Positions 63,217 to 64,000 of a stretch of DNA of 64,000 nt are shown in pieces. Under the pieces are notes generated by a model that was not told the origin of the DNA, searched no databases, and was given only the letters and a program-made list of their open reading frames with translations. The DNA comes from an uncultured Bacteroidota bacterium (GTDB taxonomy: Bacteria; Bacteroidota; Bacteroidia; Chitinophagales; LD1), in assembly GCA_937894725.1 (NCBI GenBank), contig CALAYL010000056.1, forward strand, positions 1-64,000. Direction: 5' to 3'. A program made the translations under genes and the position numbers. Numbering within the stretch: the first letter of the stretch is position 1; every line of letters starts with the position of its first letter.

Positions 63217-63729
63217 ATGAAAAAGCAAATTTTGATACTTACTACTTTATTAGCATTGACTTTTCAAAGTTATAGTATCGAACCACCGATAGGCGAAAAT
63301 GCGCTACCATCGGTAAATCTGACCGATTTAAAAGGACAAACATACAAATCTAGCGATATAGCCAAAGATGGTAAAGTAACCGTGATTAGCTTTTGGGCCA
63401 CATGGTGTGTGCCATGCAAAAAGGAGCTCAACACTATCAACGAATTGTATGAAGATTGGCAATCGAAGTATGATATGAAGCTTGTAGCCATATCTATAGA
63501 TGATTCTCGCTCATCTACCAAAGTAAAACCATACATGGATGGGCAGCGATGGGAATTTGATGTATTACTCGATATAAATCAAGATTTTAAACGTGCGTTG
63601 AATATACAGAGTGTCCCTTATACATTACTATTAGATAAAAACGGTAAAATAGTATATCAACACTCAGGCTATGTAGATGGCGATGAAATCATACTTGAAG
63701 AAGAAATAATGAAGTTGAGCAAAAAGTAA
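63217..63729 (+). CDS. TlpA-type thioredoxin-like protein, exported
   Basis: This 170-residue protein has a signal peptide (ILILTTLLALTFQSYS). The thioredoxin fold has VTVISFWATWCVPCKKELNT with the CxxC at Cys64 and Cys67, LVAISIDDSRSSTKV, and the cis-Pro loop in NIQSVPYTLLLDKNGKIVYQH. It should reduce or oxidise periplasmic thiols. It is divergent from DUF6029-Omp28, whose product also has a CxxC, so the three may work together. A -7 box TAATTTTG lies at 63186-63193. Confidence 0.92.
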   Translation: MKKQILILTTLLALTFQSYSIEPPIGENALPSVNLTDLKGQTYKSSDIAKDGKVTVISFWATWCVPCKKELNTINELYEDWQSKYDMKLVAISIDDSRSSTKVKPYMDGQRWEFDVLLDINQDFKRALNIQSVPYTLLLDKNGKIVYQHSGYVDGDEIILEEEIMKLSKK

Positions 63730-63751
63730 TTTTAGCAGGTCACACATATAG

Positions 63752-63780
63752 AATGCCTCCTATTTGGGAGGCATTTTTTG
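63752..63780 (+). terminator. Terminator of the TlpA-type gene
   Basis: AATGCCTCC pairs perfectly with GGAGGCATT around a short loop, followed by six T's. Confidence 0.88.
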
Positions 63781-63797
63781 TTTTTTGCATAAATATT

Positions 63798-63826
63798 TTG
63801 AAATTCTGAAATAAATTCTACTTTTG
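63798..63826 (+). promoter_or_regulatory. Promoter upstream of the right-edge gene
   Basis: TTG at 63798-63800, 18 bases, then TACTTTTG at 63819-63826. The predicted start near 63832 leaves a leader of about 130 bases before the ATG at 63961. The leader contains no gene. Confidence 0.7.
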
Positions 63827-63960
63827 CAATCCGTTTTGGAGTTCAGGCACCAAAACATCCGTTTTCTTTGAAATGATCTCACTTTCCGCCTTTCAAGCTC
63901 CCTGCTTGACTATAGAGAGTGCTTTCGTTTCATTAAAACAATTAAATAAATAATTAACGA

Positions 63961-64000
63961 TGAAATTAAAAGTATTCAACAAAGAAGGCAAAGAAACAGG
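63961..64000 (+). CDS. rplD: 50S ribosomal protein L4, 5' fragment (cut by window edge)
   Basis: Only 13 codons are visible: MKLKVFNKEGKET. This is how Bacteroidota L4 proteins begin (often LKV-type strand, then GKETG). If so, the S10 ribosomal protein operon runs off the right edge. rplC (L3), which normally precedes rplD, is absent; instead there is a promoter and a leader. With so few residues the call is tentative. Confidence 0.5.

Overview
This window is AT-rich chromosomal DNA from a member of the Bacteroidota. Four things support that. There are several type IX secretion (T9SS) C-terminal sorting domains. Promoters are of the TTG-N19-TAnnTTTG type used by this phylum's sigma factor. 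There are many phylum-typical families (DUF4296, DUF4783, DUF5522, DUF6029, Omp28, lipoprotein-type YyaL). The CRISPR system is a Bacteroidota-type II-C with a 47-bp repeat. I cannot name the genus. Most of the window is compact housekeeping DNA with many 1-15 bp overlaps between genes.

Left edge (1-6.5 kb): a type II-C CRISPR-Cas locus on the minus strand, cas9-cas1-cas2, with the last repeat of an array that lies off the left edge. The array reads rightward and meets the cas operon at a shared hairpin terminator. A REP-associated tyrosine transposase (RAYT) and two 99-bp palindromic repeats separate cas9 from cas1, and a third copy of the core palindrome sits inside the RAYT gene. The tracrRNA is encoded just upstream of cas9, divergently, with a clear promoter, an anti-repeat and two alternative hairpin terminators.

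6.5-10.6 kb: a large T9SS-sorted PKD protein, then a decay zone holding the 3' remnant of an outer-membrane barrel gene and a frameshifted small secreted protein gene, then transaldolase, the SRP RNA and aroQ.

10.7-18.4 kb: a complete cobalamin uptake operon under a cobalamin riboswitch. It encodes a T9SS-sorted beta-propeller protein, a tiny Cys-rich DUF5522 protein, a BtuB-type TonB receptor, a BtuG-like propeller lipoprotein, BtuF, BtuC and BtuD. Most junctions overlap by 1-4 bases.

18.4-45.3 kb: metabolic and housekeeping genes (lipid kinase, nadC, gpmI, lpd, era, initiator tRNA, ddl, LuxC-like acyl-CoA reductase, a T9SS copper monooxygenase-like protein, photolyase, pabC-like, scoAB, yggS, carbonic anhydrase, an Rpe-CBS fusion, DAHP synthase, purM-like, thrS).

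45.5-64 kb: infC-rpmI-rplT, a SCO1/cytochrome c pair, lipA, a four-gene operon around a sensor kinase, an HmuY-like T9SS protein, a TPR sensor kinase with its LuxR-type regulator, rny-zapA-pheT, an Omp28/DUF6029/TlpA cluster, and at the right edge the first codons of what looks like rplD behind its own promoter.

The most unusual points are the RAYT/REP module inside the cas operon, the two-terminator tracrRNA, the T9SS-exported propeller leading a B12 operon, the Rpe-CBS fusion, and the head-to-head gene pair whose start codons overlap.
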